Shown in pieces: positions 24,161 to 31,517 of a stretch of DNA of 55,089 bases. The translations under genes were made by a program, and so were the position numbers. The stretch is from Sedimenticola sp. (GTDB lineage Bacteria > Pseudomonadota > Gammaproteobacteria > Chromatiales > Chromatiaceae), in the NCBI GenBank assembly GCA_027026755.1, contig JALVNE010000004.1, forward strand, positions 1-55,089, given 5' to 3'. The number at the start of each line of letters is the position of its first letter. The stretch's first letter is position 1. The notes below the pieces were generated by a model. The model was given only the letters and a program-made list of their open reading frames with translations, made no database searches and had not been told where the DNA came from.

Positions 24161-24195
24161 TCGTGTTGTTCACAATGACAACACCAGGAAGCACG
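24155..24195 (+). promoter_or_regulatory. Long palindrome spanning the promoter and ribosome site of the ECF sigma gene
   Basis: Left arm cgtgcttcgtgttgt pairs with acaacac + gaagcacg across an 8-base loop and a 3-base bulge (15 bp). The right arm contains the likely ribosome site AGGAAG of the ATG at 24199. As RNA it would hide that site; as DNA it overlaps the -12 element and the start point. Confidence 0.6.
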
Positions 24196-24198
24196 ATC

Positions 24199-24750
24199 AT
24201 GAGAACAGAAAGTACGACCTTTGCCACGGGCGGCCCAGCGGCCGCTGAAAGCCCCGCAGCCCGTGAAAGCCGGTTCCAGGCCATCATCGGCCGCTACATG
24301 GACGACCTGTTCCGCTATGCCTGCTGGCTGGTACACGACCGGGCCGTCGCCGAAGACCTGGTCCAGGAAACCATGCTCCGGGCCTGGAGGTCCCTGGACA
24401 GGCTGCAGAACCCCGAGGCAGCCAGGGGCTGGCTGATCACCATCCTGCGCCGGGAGAACGCCCGCCGTTTCGAGCGCTTCCAGCCCCGGTTCAGCGCCAT
24501 GCCCACCGAGGCCCTGGCCGACAACCACCGGGACTACGACACCTCCACCGAGGCCTTCGTTCTGCGCAACGCCATCGCCGAGCTGCCCGAGGATTACCGC
24601 GAGCCCCTGCTGCTGCAGATCATCCATGGCTACTCTCAGAAGGAGATCGCTGCCGAGCTGGGCATCTCCGTGGCCGGCGCCGGCACCCGCCTGTTCCGCG
24701 CCAGGAAGAAGCTTCGCGCCCTGGTGGAAGGCGATGAAAGAGCGGCCTGA
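24199..24750 (+). CDS. ECF-type RNA polymerase sigma factor
   Basis: A sigma-70 family ECF factor of 183 residues. Region 2 has YMDDLFRYACWLVHDRAVAEDLVQETMLRAWRSL as its hallmark, cited in part (AEDLVQETMLRAW). Region 4 has IAELPEDYREPLLLQ and the helix-turn-helix YSQKEIAAELGISVAGAGTRLFRARKKL. The ATG at 24199 has AGGAAG 8 bases upstream; an in-frame GTG at 24163 would lie upstream of the predicted start point. No anti-sigma gene follows: the next 290 bases hold inverted repeats. Expression is probably driven by sigma-54. Confidence 0.9.
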   Translation: MRTESTTFATGGPAAAESPAARESRFQAIIGRYMDDLFRYACWLVHDRAVAEDLVQETMLRAWRSLDRLQNPEAARGWLITILRRENARRFERFQPRFSAMPTEALADNHRDYDTSTEAFVLRNAIAELPEDYREPLLLQIIHGYSQKEIAAELGISVAGAGTRLFRARKKLRALVEGDERAA

Positions 24751-24757
24751 CCTTTGC

Positions 24758-24954
24758 CCGAACATTTCACCCAGGAACATGATGATGGTGCCGGAATCGG
24801 CGGCCAGGTGCGGATTTGCAAAGGGGTCGGAGTCAAATTCCACCCAACTGTTACAAGGAACGGGATCACATTGTTCCACGCCATCGGATCTTCCCAAGAT
24901 CCTCCCCATTTGACTCCGACCCCGACCATCCCAGCGACCGGGTGAAATGTTCGG
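24758..24954. repeat. Outer 15-bp inverted repeat enclosing REPIN copy 2
   Basis: ccgaacatttcaccc at 24758-24772 and its exact complement gggtgaaatgttcgg at 24940-24954. The REPIN-like element lies between the arms. The other three elements do not show these outer arms. The arms may be an older stem-loop downstream of the sigma gene into which the element inserted. Confidence 0.7.
24823..24923. repeat. REPIN/MITE-like palindromic element, copy 2
   Basis: Bounded by ggggtcggagtcaaat and atttgactccgacccc, 101 bases. The inside is recognisably similar to copy 4 at 54307 (shared ccaccca near the left arm and atcctcccc before the right arm). Confidence 0.85.
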
Positions 24955-25038
24955 ACCAGCCCAACATCATTCGCTTTTGCCAGCACACCGGGCATGTTAG
25001 CCTAAGGTCAACAACAGTAGTTCATCCGGAGTGACCAC

Positions 25039-25521
25039 ATGCCATCATTCGATATCGTATCCGAGGTTGACCTCCAGGAAGTGCGCAACGCCGTGGACCA
25101 GGCCAACCGGGTCATCGACACCCGTTTCGACTTCAAAGGCGTCAATGCCAGCTTCGAGCACAACGAGAACGAAATCAAGCTGGAAGCAGAACAGGAATTT
25201 CAGTTGCAGCAAATGCTGGACATACTGCGCGAAAAGCTGGCCAAACGGGGTGTGGACGTAAAGGCACTGGACGTGAAGGATCCCCAGACCAGCCTGAATG
25301 CCGCCCGCCAGCAGGTGCTGGTGCAACAGGGCATCGAATCTGACGTGGCGAAAAAGATCGTCAAGGAGATCAAGAACGCCAAGCTCAAAGTTCAGGCACA
25401 GATCCAGGGCGACCAGGTGCGGGTCACGGGCAAGAAGCGTGACGATCTGCAGAAGGTCATCGCCATGCTGAAAGAAAAGGATTACGGCCTGCCCCTGCAA
25501 TTCAAGAATTTCCGCGACTGA
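25039..25521 (+). CDS. yajQ: YajQ-family nucleotide-binding protein
   Basis: A 160-residue protein of the YajQ family; members in Xanthomonas bind cyclic di-GMP and others bind nucleotides or tRNA. Signatures are [21 protein letters not shown] at the start (first 20 quoted loosely), DTRFDFKG, and the C-terminal [10 protein letters not shown]. The length is normal. The ATG is preceded by CGGAG at close spacing. Its stop overlaps the next ATG (TGATG). Confidence 0.93.
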   Translation: MPSFDIVSEVDLQEVRNAVDQANRVIDTRFDFKGVNASFEHNENEIKLEAEQEFQLQQMLDILREKLAKRGVDVKALDVKDPQTSLNAARQQVLVQQGIESDVAKKIVKEIKNAKLKVQAQIQGDQVRVTGKKRDDLQKVIAMLKEKDYGLPLQFKNFRD

Positions 25522-25955
25522 TGGCGCAACTGGACCGGGGCACGAAAATCTACGCGGCCGTGCTGGGCACCATAGTGCTGGCACTGATTTTCCTTGCCCT
25601 CTACACCCCGCCCCAGGTGGCCCATCTCAACGACAGGCTGGAAGCCGACGCACAGGTGGGCAGTTTTCCCTATCCCTTCCGGGTGCTGCGGGCCAGCAAC
25701 GGCGTGGCAGTGATGAGCACCCCCCGCTCCAGCGCCGTGCCCGTGGCCCAGGTGCTGGGCAAGATCTTTCCCGAGCTGGGTAACGCAGATCCTGCATCTC
25801 CCCTGTTCAGGGAATTGCAGGACAAACTGGCCAGCACCCAGAAGCGCGCCAAGGCCATCGTACTCAAAGATCCGGAAATCAAGCGCGTGCAATGGGAGCT
25901 GGACCGGGACTGGCTCAGCGCCCATGGCATAACTCTGCCACCATCGCAGCATTAA
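25521..25955 (+). CDS. Small membrane-anchored protein, unknown
   Basis: A 144-residue protein with one N-terminal membrane helix (YAAVLGTIVLALIFLALY, residues 11-28) and a soluble, presumably periplasmic, C-terminal region containing VGSFPYPFRVLRASNGVAVMST. I do not recognise the family. It is translationally coupled to yajQ (TGATG) and converges on the Uma2 genes with 3 bases between the stop codons. Confidence 0.7.
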   Translation: MAQLDRGTKIYAAVLGTIVLALIFLALYTPPQVAHLNDRLEADAQVGSFPYPFRVLRASNGVAVMSTPRSSAVPVAQVLGKIFPELGNADPASPLFRELQDKLASTQKRAKAIVLKDPEIKRVQWELDRDWLSAHGITLPPSQH

Positions 25956-25958
25956 CCT

Positions 25959-26516
25959 TCAGGGCCAAAGAGCGGAGAGGGGAAACTCGGTGGCGTCGAA
26001 AGGAACGACTGACACCGGCTTGTCCTCGTCCAGCACTGTGAGCAGGGTCCAGCGTCCCTGGCGCAACTCATAGGCCTCCAGGGTGCGGATGTCAGGGTCG
26101 ATGAGCCACAGCCACTGCACGCCCTGTTCGGCATAGCGGGGCATCTTTTCCGCCCGATCCAGGCGTTGGGTGGAAGGCGACAGAATCTCACAAATCCAGT
26201 CAGGCGCCATCTCGAACCAGGCCGTTTCCGGCAATTCCGGCATCCGTTCCCGGCGCCAGCCCGCCAGATCGGGTACCAGAACATCTGGCCCCAGATGAAG
26301 CTCCGGCTCATCCAGAATCCACCAGCCACCTGGCCCGCCACGTCCTTTGTCATAGGGGGCACCCACCTCAATCCCCAGGGAAGAAGCCGCCCGCGCATGT
26401 TTGGGTGCTGGCCGGGGACTGGCATGGAGTTGCCCACCGACGATTTCTGCTACCAAATTATCAGGCACCTGAAGCAGGTCTTCGTAGCTGACTTCGTTTT
26501 TTGCCGGTTCTGCCAT
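25959..26516 (-). CDS. Uma2-family putative endonuclease, copy 1
   Basis: A 185-residue protein of the Uma2/DUF820 family, with a PD-(D/E)XK nuclease fold. Candidate active residues are VPDLAGW, then ICEILSPST, then AEKMPRYAE. The start at 26516 corresponds to the ATG of copy 2; the frame extends five codons further. The middle of the gene (about 26013-26355) is almost base-for-base identical to copy 2. The biological role of the family is unclear; many are scattered like mobile genes. Confidence 0.85.
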   Translation of the reverse strand: MAEPAKNEVSYEDLLQVPDNLVAEIVGGQLHASPRPAPKHARAASSLGIEVGAPYDKGRGGPGGWWILDEPELHLGPDVLVPDLAGWRRERMPELPETAWFEMAPDWICEILSPSTQRLDRAEKMPRYAEQGVQWLWLIDPDIRTLEAYELRQGRWTLLTVLDEDKPVSVVPFDATEFPLSALWP

Positions 26517-26569
26517 TTGAAGTAGTCCCAACCCTTTTGGGCGATAAGTGGGTCAGTGAAAATTTCTGT

Positions 26570-27127
26570 TCAAGGCCATAGGGCGGAAAGAGGAAATTCG
26601 GTCGCATCAAAGGGAACCACCGACACCGGCTTGTCCTCGTCCAGCACTGTGAGCAGGGTCCAGCGTCCCTGGCGCAACTCATAGGCCTCCAGGGTGCGGA
26701 TGTCAGGGTCGATGAGCCACAGCCACTGCACGCCCTGTTCGGCATAGCGGGGCATCTTTTCCGCCCGATCCAGGCGTTGGGTGGAAGGCGACAGAATCTC
26801 ACAAATCCAGTCAGGCGCCATCTCGAACCAGGCCGTTTCCGGCAATTCCGGCATCCGTTCCCGGCGCCAGCCCGCCAGATCGGGCACCAGAACATCTGGC
26901 CCCAGATGAAGCTCCGGCTCATCCAGAATCCACCAGCCACCTGGCCCGCCACGTCCTTTGAAATAAGGACTGACCAGTTCGTCTCCCAACGATGAAGAGG
27001 CCCAGGCATGCTTGGGCGCCGGTCGTGGGCTGGCATGAAGCCGCCCTCCGACGATTTCCGCCACCAAGTTGTCAGACACCTGAAGCAGGTCTTCGTAGCT
27101 GGCTTCTTTTTCCTCCGGTTCTGCCAT
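26570..27127 (-). CDS. Uma2-family putative endonuclease, copy 2
   Basis: A 185-residue tandem partner of the gene at 25959, offset 611 bases, with the same length and the same candidate active site (VPDLAGW, ICEILSPST, AEKMPRYAE). The two proteins differ mainly near residues 7-12 and 45-62 (SSLGDELVSPYFKG here against SLGIEVGAPYDKG). Near identity of the central DNA but divergence at the ends suggests recent duplication or gene conversion. Confidence 0.85.
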   Translation of the reverse strand: MAEPEEKEASYEDLLQVSDNLVAEIVGGRLHASPRPAPKHAWASSSLGDELVSPYFKGRGGPGGWWILDEPELHLGPDVLVPDLAGWRRERMPELPETAWFEMAPDWICEILSPSTQRLDRAEKMPRYAEQGVQWLWLIDPDIRTLEAYELRQGRWTLLTVLDEDKPVSVVPFDATEFPLSALWP

Positions 27128-27222
27128 TGGAGTCGCTTGATACTTGAATCAATGCGTGAACAAAAAAGAGCATAGCACAACCTGCTGCAGGACAGACCAA
27201 CCGGCGGAAAGCCATAGCCACT

Positions 27223-28674
27223 TCAATGCCGCCAGAATACGGGCGTGAGCAGCACCAACAGAGTAAATATTTCCAGTCGGCCAAGCAGCATGGCGAAACA
27301 AAGTATCCACTTGGCCGGGTCGTGCAGGCCCGCGTAGTTGGCCCCCACGTTGCCCAGGCCCGGTCCCAGATTGTTGATGCTCGCTGCCACAGAGGAAAAG
27401 GCCGTCATCAGGTCGATGCCCGTGGCCGCCAGCAGCAGGTACATGAGAGTGAAGCAGGCCACATACAGAGCAAAGAAGCCCCACACGGCCTCCACTACCC
27501 GCGGGGGAATGCTCTTGTCTCCCACGCGCACGGGAATCTGCGCATTGGGATGCACCAGGCGGGTGATCTCGCGCATCCCCTGCTTGATGAGCAACAGGAA
27601 ACGAATCACCTTGATGCCACCCCCGGTGGAACCGGCGCAGCCCCCCACGAAACTGGAGAACAGCAGCAGGATGGCAATGAAGCCCGGCCAGTTGTGCCAC
27701 TCGGCGGTGGTGAAGCCCGCCGTGGTGCCGATGGACACGGCCTGGAACAGGCCATGAACGAAGTTCTCGTGAAAGCTGCCGTGGGTGGCATGGTAGTGCA
27801 GACCTCCCGTGGTCACCACGATCACCAACACCATGAGCAGGGAATAGAAACGGAATTCCGAATCCTGCCAGTACACTTTCAGGTTCTTCTGCCGCACCAC
27901 GGAGAAATGCAGGGCGAAGTTGATCCCGGCCAGGAACATGAACAGCACCCCCACCAGGTAGATGGCGGTATTGTCGAAATAGCCCATGCTGGCATCATGA
28001 GTGGAAAAGCCGCCAATGGCCACGGTAGAGAACGCGTGGGCCACCGCGTCGAATGGCGTCATGCCCGCCAGCCAGTAGCCCAGGGCGCAGGCCAGGGTCA
28101 GCCCCAGGTAGATATACCACAGGGCCTTGGCCGTCTCGGTGATGCGCGGAGTGAGCTTGGAATCCTTGATGGGGCCCGGCGTCTCCGCCCGATAGAGCTG
28201 CATGCCGCCGATGCCCAGCATGGGCAGCACCGCTACCGCCAGCACGATGATGCCCATGCCCCCCAGCCACTGGAGCTGCTGACGGTAGTAGAGGATCGAC
28301 CGGGGCAGATGGTCCAGGCCCACGATGACCGTGGCCCCGGTGGTGGTCAGGCCGGAAACAGATTCGAAGAAGGCATCGGTGATGGACAGGCGGGGATGTT
28401 CCGCCAGGGCGAACGGCAGGGCCCCCGTTGCCGAGAGCACCGTCCAAAACATGACCACCACCAGAAAGCCGTCCCGCAGGCGCAGTTCCCGGTGCTGGCT
28501 GCGTACCGGCAGCCAGCTCAGCAGTCCCAGCACCAGGGTGATGGCAAAGGCTGCGGCAAAGGCAGGCCAGGCTTCATCCTCATAGCCGAGAGAAACCAGC
28601 AGGGGAGGCAGCATGGTGACACTGAACAGCATCAGCAGCAACCCCAGGATACGTTGCACGACGTTTAGATGCAT
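27223..28674 (-). CDS. trkH: Trk potassium uptake membrane subunit
   Basis: A K+ channel-like transporter of 483 residues with about ten membrane segments and four filter loops typical of TrkH/KtrB (SGLTTTGATV, AFSTVAIGGFSTHDAS, SIGTTAGFTTAEWH, INNLGPGLGNVG). It is gated by the TrkA ring encoded upstream, about 100 bases away in the same direction. PtsN, which controls Trk in E. coli, is encoded at 8862. Confidence 0.95.
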   Translation of the reverse strand: MHLNVVQRILGLLLMLFSVTMLPPLLVSLGYEDEAWPAFAAAFAITLVLGLLSWLPVRSQHRELRLRDGFLVVVMFWTVLSATGALPFALAEHPRLSITDAFFESVSGLTTTGATVIVGLDHLPRSILYYRQQLQWLGGMGIIVLAVAVLPMLGIGGMQLYRAETPGPIKDSKLTPRITETAKALWYIYLGLTLACALGYWLAGMTPFDAVAHAFSTVAIGGFSTHDASMGYFDNTAIYLVGVLFMFLAGINFALHFSVVRQKNLKVYWQDSEFRFYSLLMVLVIVVTTGGLHYHATHGSFHENFVHGLFQAVSIGTTAGFTTAEWHNWPGFIAILLLFSSFVGGCAGSTGGGIKVIRFLLLIKQGMREITRLVHPNAQIPVRVGDKSIPPRVVEAVWGFFALYVACFTLMYLLLAATGIDLMTAFSSVAASINNLGPGLGNVGANYAGLHDPAKWILCFAMLLGRLEIFTLLVLLTPVFWRH

Positions 28675-28773
28675 GATCTGTCCCGTTCACAGCCCTCCGC
28701 GACTTGCAGGGAAAAATTGGGGGAGAAAGAGCTTCGCACCATGGCCGTCGAACCGGGGTCCGTGGATCCAGAC

Positions 28774-30147
28774 TCAGAGAAAGGTTATGCTCACCTGGAA
28801 CAGCTTCTCCACCTCGCCGATGCGGCGCTTGTCCACCAGGAACATGATGACATGATCCTCGGAGCGGACGATGGTGTCATGGTGGGCGATGATGACCTCC
28901 CCACCCCGCACGATGGCAGCGATACTGGCGCCCTTGGGCAGGTGAATGGCTCCCACGGCCCGATCCACCACCTTGGATGAATGCCGGTCGCCGTGAGCAA
29001 TGGCCTCGATGGCCTCGGCGGCGCCCCGGCGCAGGGAATGCACCATGACCACGTCGCCCCGGCGCACATGGGTGAGCAGGGTGCCAATGGTGGCCTGCTG
29101 GGGGGAGATGGCCACGTCGATGCTGCCCGCCTCCACCAGATCCACGTAGGCCGTGCGATTGATCAGGGCCATGACATTACGCGCGCCCAGGCGCTTGGCC
29201 AGCATGGCGGAGAGGATGTTGGCTTCGTCATCATTGGTGATGGCGCAGAACACGTCCGTCTCCTCGATGTTTTCTTCCAGAAGCAGGTCTTCATCCGCCG
29301 CATTGCCCTGCAGGACGATGGTGTGGCGTAGCTGCTCCGCCACTGCCGCGGCCCGCTCGGGATTCTGCTCGATGATCTTCACCCGGTAGTCCTTTTCCAG
29401 GCGTCCCGCCAGGCGCCGGCCGATATTGCCACCGCCGGCGAAAATCAGCTTGCGGTGGGGCTTTTCCGCCCGGCGCAGCTCCTTCATCACGGCGGGAATG
29501 TTTTCCCTGGCGGCGATGAAAAACACTTCGTCGCCTTCCTCGATGACCGTGTCTCCCTCTGGATGAATGGCCTGACCTTCCCGGTAGATGGCTGCCACCC
29601 GGGCCTCGCCGCCATGCAAATGCTGGTTGAGTTCGCGCAGCTGATGCCCCACCAGGGGGCCGCCCTCGTAAGCGCGCACCGCCACCAGCTGCACCAGGCC
29701 GCCGGCGAAATCCAGCACCTGCAGAGCGCCGGGATACTTGAGCAAGCTCTGGATGTACTCGGTAACCAGCTGCTCCGGACTGATGAGCACGTCTATGGGC
29801 AGGCCACGCTGGCTGAACAGGGAAGGATACTTGTTGTACTCGGGGGCACGTACCCGGGCGATCTTGCGCGGGGTGCGGAACAGGGTCCAAGCCACCTGGC
29901 AGGCCACCATGTTGGTTTCGTCGTTGTTGGTCACGGCGATGATCATCTCCGCGTCCTCCGCCCCGGCCTGGGTGAGCACGTCGGGATGGGCTGCGTAGCC
30001 CTGAATGGTGCGCAGATCCAGCTTGTCCTGCAGGGACTGGAGCAACTGTGCGTCCTGGTCCACCACGGTGATGTCGTTGGCCTCGCTGGCCAGGTTGCCA
30101 GCCACGGAGGTACCCACCTGCCCGGCGCCAAGTATGATGATCTTCAT
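28774..30147 (-). CDS. trkA: Trk potassium uptake regulatory subunit
   Basis: A cytosolic NAD(H)-binding gating subunit, 457 residues: two tandem RCK halves, each with a Rossmann motif (GAGQVGTSVAGNL at the start; GGGNIGRRLAGRL near residue 238) and a TrkA-C domain. Its start overlaps the ntrX stop by ATGA, so it is translated with the NtrYX regulators. Confidence 0.95.
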   Translation of the reverse strand: MKIIILGAGQVGTSVAGNLASEANDITVVDQDAQLLQSLQDKLDLRTIQGYAAHPDVLTQAGAEDAEMIIAVTNNDETNMVACQVAWTLFRTPRKIARVRAPEYNKYPSLFSQRGLPIDVLISPEQLVTEYIQSLLKYPGALQVLDFAGGLVQLVAVRAYEGGPLVGHQLRELNQHLHGGEARVAAIYREGQAIHPEGDTVIEEGDEVFFIAARENIPAVMKELRRAEKPHRKLIFAGGGNIGRRLAGRLEKDYRVKIIEQNPERAAAVAEQLRHTIVLQGNAADEDLLLEENIEETDVFCAITNDDEANILSAMLAKRLGARNVMALINRTAYVDLVEAGSIDVAISPQQATIGTLLTHVRRGDVVMVHSLRRGAAEAIEAIAHGDRHSSKVVDRAVGAIHLPKGASIAAIVRGGEVIIAHHDTIVRSEDHVIMFLVDKRRIGEVEKLFQVSITFL

Positions 30148-31511
30148 CGGCGGTCCTTGATCTCTATGCCCACGCCCCGCAGCTTGCGATACAGGTGGGT
30201 GCGTTCCATGCCCACTTCCTGGGCCATCTTGCTCACGTTGCCGTCATGTTTGTCGAGCTGGTATTCCAGATAGACGCGCTCGAAATCCTCTCGGGCCTTG
30301 CGCAAGGGCTGGTCGAAAGAGATGCCCGGCAGGCTGGTCTGCACGGTTTCCTTCTTCAGGCCGCCCATGGCGGTTTCCACGTCATCCAGGGTGATCTCTT
30401 CCCCGGCGCCCAGGATCAGCACCCGCTGCACCAGGTTGCGCAATTCGAGGATGTTGCCATGCCAGTCGTAGTTGCGCAGCATGTTCTGGGCGCTGACGCT
30501 GAAGTGGCGGTAGGGCAGCTTTTCATGGGTGACGAAATAGTCCACGTAATAACTGAGCAGTTCCGGCACGTCTTCACGGTGCTCGCGCAGGGGCGGGATC
30601 TCCAGGGGCACCACGTTCAGATGATAGAACAGGTCTTCGCGAAAGTTGCCGGCATTCACTTCCGTCTGCAGGTCTTTCTGGGTGGCAGCGATGACGCGGA
30701 TATCCACCTTCACCGGCTCGCTGCCCCCCACGCGCAGGAACTCACCGGTTTCAAAAGCGCCAGCCAGCTGAGCCTGGGCTTCCAGATCCATGTCCGCGAT
30801 CTCGTCCAGGAACAGGGTGCCGCCATTGGCCTGCTCCAGACGGCCATAATGGATCTTGCCGTCCTGCTCGCTGCCAAAAAATTCCAGGGAGAAGTTGCCC
30901 TTGGCAGTGGCGCCCACGCTGACGTCGATGAAGGGCCGCTCCTTGCGGCTGCTCTGGGCGTGCAGGTAGCGGGCGAAGGTTTCGCGACCGCTGCCCGCCT
31001 CGCCGGAGATGAGCACCCAGGTGTCGTGCTGGGCGATGCGCTTGACCTGCTCGCGCAGGCGCTGCATCACCTGGCTGTGGCCCACGGGCTCGATGATGGG
31101 CCGGTAGGAACGGCGCAGGCCCACGTTTTCCATGACCAGGCGCTCGGTTTCCAGGGCACGTTCCACGGTGAGCAGCAGCTTGGCCAGGGACAGGGGTTTC
31201 TCCAGGAAATCATAGGCCCCCAGGCGGGTGGCCTCCACCGCCGTCTCCACAGTACCATGACCGGACATGATGATCACCGGACAGGGCAGGCCATCACCTT
31301 CCGACCATTCCTTGAGCAGGCTGATGCCGTCAATGTCCGGCATCCAGATATCCAGCAGAATGAGATCCGGGCGCCGCTCGCGCAGGGCGGCCCGTGCCGC
31401 CTCGCCATTCTCCGCCAGGCCCACGCCATAACCTTCGTCTTCCAGAATGTCCTTCACCGAATCCCGGATGTCGGGTTCGTCATCCACCACCAGGATGAAA
31501 GGTAAGTTCAT
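30144..31511 (-). CDS. ntrX: NtrX-like response regulator with degenerate AAA+ domain
   Basis: A 455-residue partner of NtrY. The receiver is intact (Asp54 in LLDIWMPD). The AAA+ domain is altered: Walker A reads GEAGSGRE (170-177, Lys to Arg), and the sigma-54 contact loop GAFTGA is missing, with FFGSEQDGKIHYGRLEQA in its place. The arginine-finger segment reads FYHLNV instead of YYRLNV. Walker B (FLDEIADM) and the C-terminal Fis-type helix-turn-helix (MERTHLYRKLRG) remain. It probably regulates without sigma-54. Neighbours are ntrY (6 bases upstream) and trkA (overlap). Confidence 0.92.
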   Translation of the reverse strand: MNLPFILVVDDEPDIRDSVKDILEDEGYGVGLAENGEAARAALRERRPDLILLDIWMPDIDGISLLKEWSEGDGLPCPVIIMSGHGTVETAVEATRLGAYDFLEKPLSLAKLLLTVERALETERLVMENVGLRRSYRPIIEPVGHSQVMQRLREQVKRIAQHDTWVLISGEAGSGRETFARYLHAQSSRKERPFIDVSVGATAKGNFSLEFFGSEQDGKIHYGRLEQANGGTLFLDEIADMDLEAQAQLAGAFETGEFLRVGGSEPVKVDIRVIAATQKDLQTEVNAGNFREDLFYHLNVVPLEIPPLREHREDVPELLSYYVDYFVTHEKLPYRHFSVSAQNMLRNYDWHGNILELRNLVQRVLILGAGEEITLDDVETAMGGLKKETVQTSLPGISFDQPLRKAREDFERVYLEYQLDKHDGNVSKMAQEVGMERTHLYRKLRGVGIEIKDRR

Positions 31512-31517
31512 TGCCGT

